Shown: positions 5,990 to 8,219 of the stretch, piece after piece | Layout: each line of letters begins with the position of its first letter | Numbering within the stretch: the first letter of the stretch is position 1 | Assembly (NCBI GenBank): GCA_964416645.1 | Contig: CAYQEZ010000053.1 | Coordinates: forward strand, 1-8,219 | Length of the DNA stretch: 8,219 nt | Direction: 5' to 3' | Source of the DNA: GCA-002282575 sp964416645 | GTDB taxonomy: Bacteria > Pseudomonadota > Gammaproteobacteria > Thiomicrospirales > Thiomicrospiraceae | Translations under genes and position numbers: made by a program | The notes under the pieces: model-generated | Seen by the model: the letters and a program-made list of their open reading frames with translations, nothing else | Database searches by the model: none | Told to the model about the DNA's origin: nothing

Positions 5990-6388
5990 GGCATCACTGC
6001 TGGTCTTTAAACTCTGATCAGCTAGCTTGCACCAGTCTGGCTCACTTAGACAATAAATTTTTCTTATCATGGCATTGCTTTTTTCAATCATCTGCCGCAT
6101 AATGAAGTCTCTCTCGCATCGCCAGATGGTTATTGAATTGTTTTCTGGCATAAACTCGATTTTCTCGCCCCCTCTGTGAACGACAACTCGGTCGTTGAAT
6201 AACAGAATTTTAGGCCAGCCAATCGCGCGGGAGTTGACGGGAATACCCGCCCCCATGATTGTTGCTGCCAAGCCCCTTGTTTTAGTTCGCTTGCACACAT
6301 CCATATTGGCCGCTGTTCTCACATTTATTATGTTTGAGTCGCTGTTTGCCCTGCCCTGCGCCCGATGAAATAAGCGCAAGTTGGTCAA
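5990..6388 (-). pseudogene. Unidentified antisense ORF or gene remnant
   Basis: A minus-strand frame is open from a TTG at 6388 through this interval and on to 5837, inside the antisense of the PAS-GGDEF gene. An internal ATG at 6304 (residue 29) is a better start, though no clear Shine-Dalgarno precedes it. Stretches such as GLAATIMGAGIPVNSRAIGW, then VVVHRGGEKIEFMP and ERDFIMRQMIEKSNAMIRKI, have a natural protein-like composition, but I recognise no family. Arginine codon use differs from the neighbours: of 13 arginines in the intergenic part, six are AGA/AGG and none is CGT, whereas trhP and rhlE use mostly CGT and CGC. This suggests an acquired, possibly truncated gene, with the last 50 or so codons being chance antisense of the cyclase gene. 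It may also be non-coding. Confidence 0.3.
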
Positions 6389-6405
6389 CGCCTGCTCACT
6401 ACCTT

Positions 6406-6410
6406 AGGGA
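6406..6410 (+). promoter_or_regulatory. Ribosome binding site of the DEAD-box helicase gene
   Basis: AGGGA, 6 nt before ATG 6417, fixes that start. No convincing -35/-10 pair was found between 5990 and 6405; a lone TATTAT at 6326-6331 is the best -10 candidate. Confidence 0.6.
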
Positions 6411-6416
6411 TAGACC

Positions 6417-8216
6417 ATGTCTGATACATCAGTTGAAATGAACGAAATCATTGAAACCACCACCGAATTAAACCCGTTTGCTGCCTTAGGCATTAGCGAT
6501 AAAATCGTTGACAACCTAACACGCAACAACATCACCTCTCCAACACCTATTCAAACACAAGGTATTCCTTTGTTGTTAGATGGTCAGGATTTGATTGCTT
6601 GTGCACCAACTGGCACAGGTAAAACAGCAGCATTCATGTTGCCTGCGTTACAACGCCTATTAACACCTGCCATTAACGATGGTCGTGGCCCTCGCGTGGT
6701 GGTGCTTTGCCCAACACGTGAACTGGCACAACAGGTTTCTAAAGCTGCCATGATGTTTGCAGGTAAATTGCCACGCATGAAAACCGTTTGTGTGACTGGC
6801 GGCGAACCTTTTCGCGATCAATTACGCAATATTGGTATGCCACATGAAATCATCGTCGCCACACCTGGTCGTTTGTTAGATCACATTAGTCGTGGCAAAG
6901 TTGACTTGAGCCGTGTCGAAATGTTTGTATTAGACGAAGCTGACCGCATGTTAGACATGGGCTTCTCAGACGACGTACAAGCCATTGGCGATCGCTTACC
7001 GAAGAACCATCAAACCATTTGCTTCTCGGCAACTTTTGATGATAGCGTTAAGTCTTTCGCTTCTAAACTGTTGAACGAACCAGCTTGGTTACAAGTGGCC
7101 GCACTCAAACCTAGCCACGAAACCATTGCACAACAAGTACACTATTCAGACGGCTTAGAGCACAAACGCGCACTATTAAGCCACTGGTTAGCGAAAGATG
7201 AAATTGGTCAAGCGGTGGTCTTTACCGCAACCAAGCGTGATGCAGAAGAATTGGCCATGAGCTTGCGTGATTCGGGGATCTCTGCTGATCCATTACACGG
7301 CGACATGGTGCAACGTCAACGTACCAAAATGATTCAGCGTATGCGTACGGGTGACACACAAGTGTTGGTTGCTACCGACGTTGCTGCTCGTGGTATCGAC
7401 GTACCTGGCATTACGCACGTATTCAACTTTGATTTACCTAAATTCGCTGAAGACTATGTTCACCGTATTGGTCGTACGGGTCGTGCGGGTCGTTCAGGTA
7501 CAGCGGTTTCTTTCGTGAGCCGTACCGATGTGCAATCCTTAGGTCGTATTGAAAAACTGTTAGAAAAACGCATTGATGCAACCGAAATCGAAGGCTTAGA
7601 GTCTCGTTTCAAACCGCAAGAAGGTCGCGGTTTTGGTGGCGGTCGTCGTGACGGTGGTCGCAGTGGTTATGCAGGCGGTGGTCGTCGTGATGGCGGCGGT
7701 GGTTATGGTCGTCGTGACGGCAGCTCAAGCTTTGGTGGTCGCGGTGGTTCAGATCGTGGCGGTGAGCGCAGCAGCTTTGCACCTCGTGGTGATCGTCCTT
7801 CGTTTGCCCGTGATGGTGGTGAACGCAGTGGCGGTTATGGCGCTCCGCGCGGTGACCGTCCAAGTTACAACCGTGAAGGTGGTGAGCGTAGTAGCTTCGC
7901 GCCACGTGGTGATCGTCCAGCGTTTAATCGCGATGGTGGCGACCGTGGTAACTATGCGCCACGTGGTGATCGCTTTGACAGCCGTACTGACAATCGTTTT
8001 GCTGATTCTCGTCCAGCGCGTCCTCGTGCAGACAGTGGCAATCGTTTCGGTGATGATAGCCGTCCACGCTTCAGCCGTGATGGCGCTGCGTCGGCTGGTG
8101 CAGGTGGTTACCGTGGTCGTAGCGAACGTGCTAACTTCCATGACCGTGACGAGCGTCCTTCACGTGATGGCGCACGTCGCCCAGCGCGTCATGACCATAC
8201 CGAGCGTCATCACTAA
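6417..8216 (+). CDS. rhlE: RhlE-type DEAD-box RNA helicase with RG-rich tail
   Basis: ATP-dependent RNA helicase of 599 residues, probably acting in ribosome assembly or mRNA remodelling in the cytoplasm. All core motifs are present: the Q motif with upstream Phe21 and Gln46, Walker A APTGTGKT (63-70), PTRELAQQ (99-106), TPGRLLD (149-155), DEAD (173-176) in VLDEADRMLDMGF, SAT (204-206), VVFTATK (267-273), VATDVAARGIDV (318-329) and HRIGRTGR (349-356). The DEADRMLDMGF form points to the RhlE subgroup. Residues about 402-599 are a disordered Arg/Gly/Asp/Ser-rich tail ending in HHH-like HDHTERHH, with an imperfect tandem repeat at 448-519. The tail is longer than in E. coli RhlE and probably binds RNA non-specifically. 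Arginine codons are nearly all CGT/CGC, consistent with high expression. ATG 6417 is supported by AGGGA 6 nt upstream. An alternative name within the DEAD-box family is possible. Confidence 0.95.
   Translation: MSDTSVEMNEIIETTTELNPFAALGISDKIVDNLTRNNITSPTPIQTQGIPLLLDGQDLIACAPTGTGKTAAFMLPALQRLLTPAINDGRGPRVVVLCPTRELAQQVSKAAMMFAGKLPRMKTVCVTGGEPFRDQLRNIGMPHEIIVATPGRLLDHISRGKVDLSRVEMFVLDEADRMLDMGFSDDVQAIGDRLPKNHQTICFSATFDDSVKSFASKLLNEPAWLQVAALKPSHETIAQQVHYSDGLEHKRALLSHWLAKDEIGQAVVFTATKRDAEELAMSLRDSGISADPLHGDMVQRQRTKMIQRMRTGDTQVLVATDVAARGIDVPGITHVFNFDLPKFAEDYVHRIGRTGRAGRSGTAVSFVSRTDVQSLGRIEKLLEKRIDATEIEGLESRFKPQEGRGFGGGRRDGGRSGYAGGGRRDGGGGYGRRDGSSSFGGRGGSDRGGERSSFAPRGDRPSFARDGGERSGGYGAPRGDRPSYNREGGERSSFAPRGDRPAFNRDGGDRGNYAPRGDRFDSRTDNRFADSRPARPRADSGNRFGDDSRPRFSRDGAASAGAGGYRGRSERANFHDRDERPSRDGARRPARHDHTERHH
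7758..7973 (+). repeat. In-frame tandem repeat in the helicase tail (four APRGDR units)
   Basis: Residues 448-519 contain four copies of APRGDR (at 455-460, 476-481, 495-500 and 514-519) spaced 19-21 residues apart. Each of the first three continues as P-(S/A)-(F/Y)-(A/N)-R-(D/E)-GG-(E/D)-R. At DNA level the units are diverged at synonymous positions, so this is an old in-frame duplication under protein-level constraint. It is not a CRISPR or a recent slippage product. Confidence 0.8.
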
Positions 8217-8219
8217 GTA

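Noticed and set aside
6179..6196. Small hairpin AACGAC-loop-GTCGTT
   Set aside because: A six-pair stem without a T-run, lying inside the unidentified ORF; too weak to call a terminator or operator.
7758..7973. CRISPR-like array
   Set aside because: The repeat is in frame within the helicase, diverged at synonymous positions and has no unique spacers of constant length.
7609..8141. Two minus-strand open frames (7609-7905, His/Arg/Asp-rich; 7749-8141, Thr/Ile/Ala-rich)
   Set aside because: They are antisense shadows of the Arg/Gly-rich helicase tail, where repeated codons suppress stops; composition is purely that of the complementary repeat.

Overview
The window looks like chromosomal DNA of a free-living, motile-type gammaproteobacterium of moderate GC. 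The basis is the close match of the TrhP (YegQ) and YfhL-type ferredoxin proteins to their E. coli counterparts, an RhlE-type DEAD-box helicase with a long RG-rich tail, and a high density of GGDEF signalling genes. Genus cannot be decided from the sequence alone.

Layout. Positions 1-1794 (minus strand) hold two membrane signalling genes: a TM-HAMP-GAF-GGDEF diguanylate cyclase (427-1794) and, overlapping its stop codon by one base (TAATG), the start of a second membrane-anchored sensor protein that runs off the left edge (1-427). A divergent intergenic region (1795-2017) separates them from a plus-strand pair, trhP (2018-3427) and a YfhL-type 2[4Fe-4S] ferredoxin (3433-3687), 5 nt apart. Next come a potentially structured leader (3723-3839) and the 5' end of a chemoreceptor-like sensor gene (3840-4208). 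That gene is cut off by a truncated, frameshifted IS3-family relic (about 4196-4808, minus strand). A cytoplasmic PAS-GGDEF cyclase follows (4916-5989) behind a consensus extended -10 promoter. Then there is a roughly 430-nt stretch with an unidentified antisense ORF of atypical codon use, and a complete DEAD-box RNA helicase (6417-8216).

How the genes fit together. Two themes are visible. One is cyclic-di-GMP signalling: two diguanylate cyclases, both with intact active and inhibitory sites, plus two membrane sensor fragments. One of these fragments is lost to the left window edge and the other to an IS-associated deletion. The other theme is RNA/translation: TrhP (tRNA wobble-uridine hydroxylation) with a likely Fe-S partner, and the RNA helicase. 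I found no CRISPR array, tRNA, rRNA or defence system, and no clear novel multi-gene system. The most unusual pieces are the translationally coupled sensor pair, the IS-associated deletion scar, the leader fold at 3735-3794, the Cys/Gly loop in TrhP and the foreign-looking ORF before rhlE.
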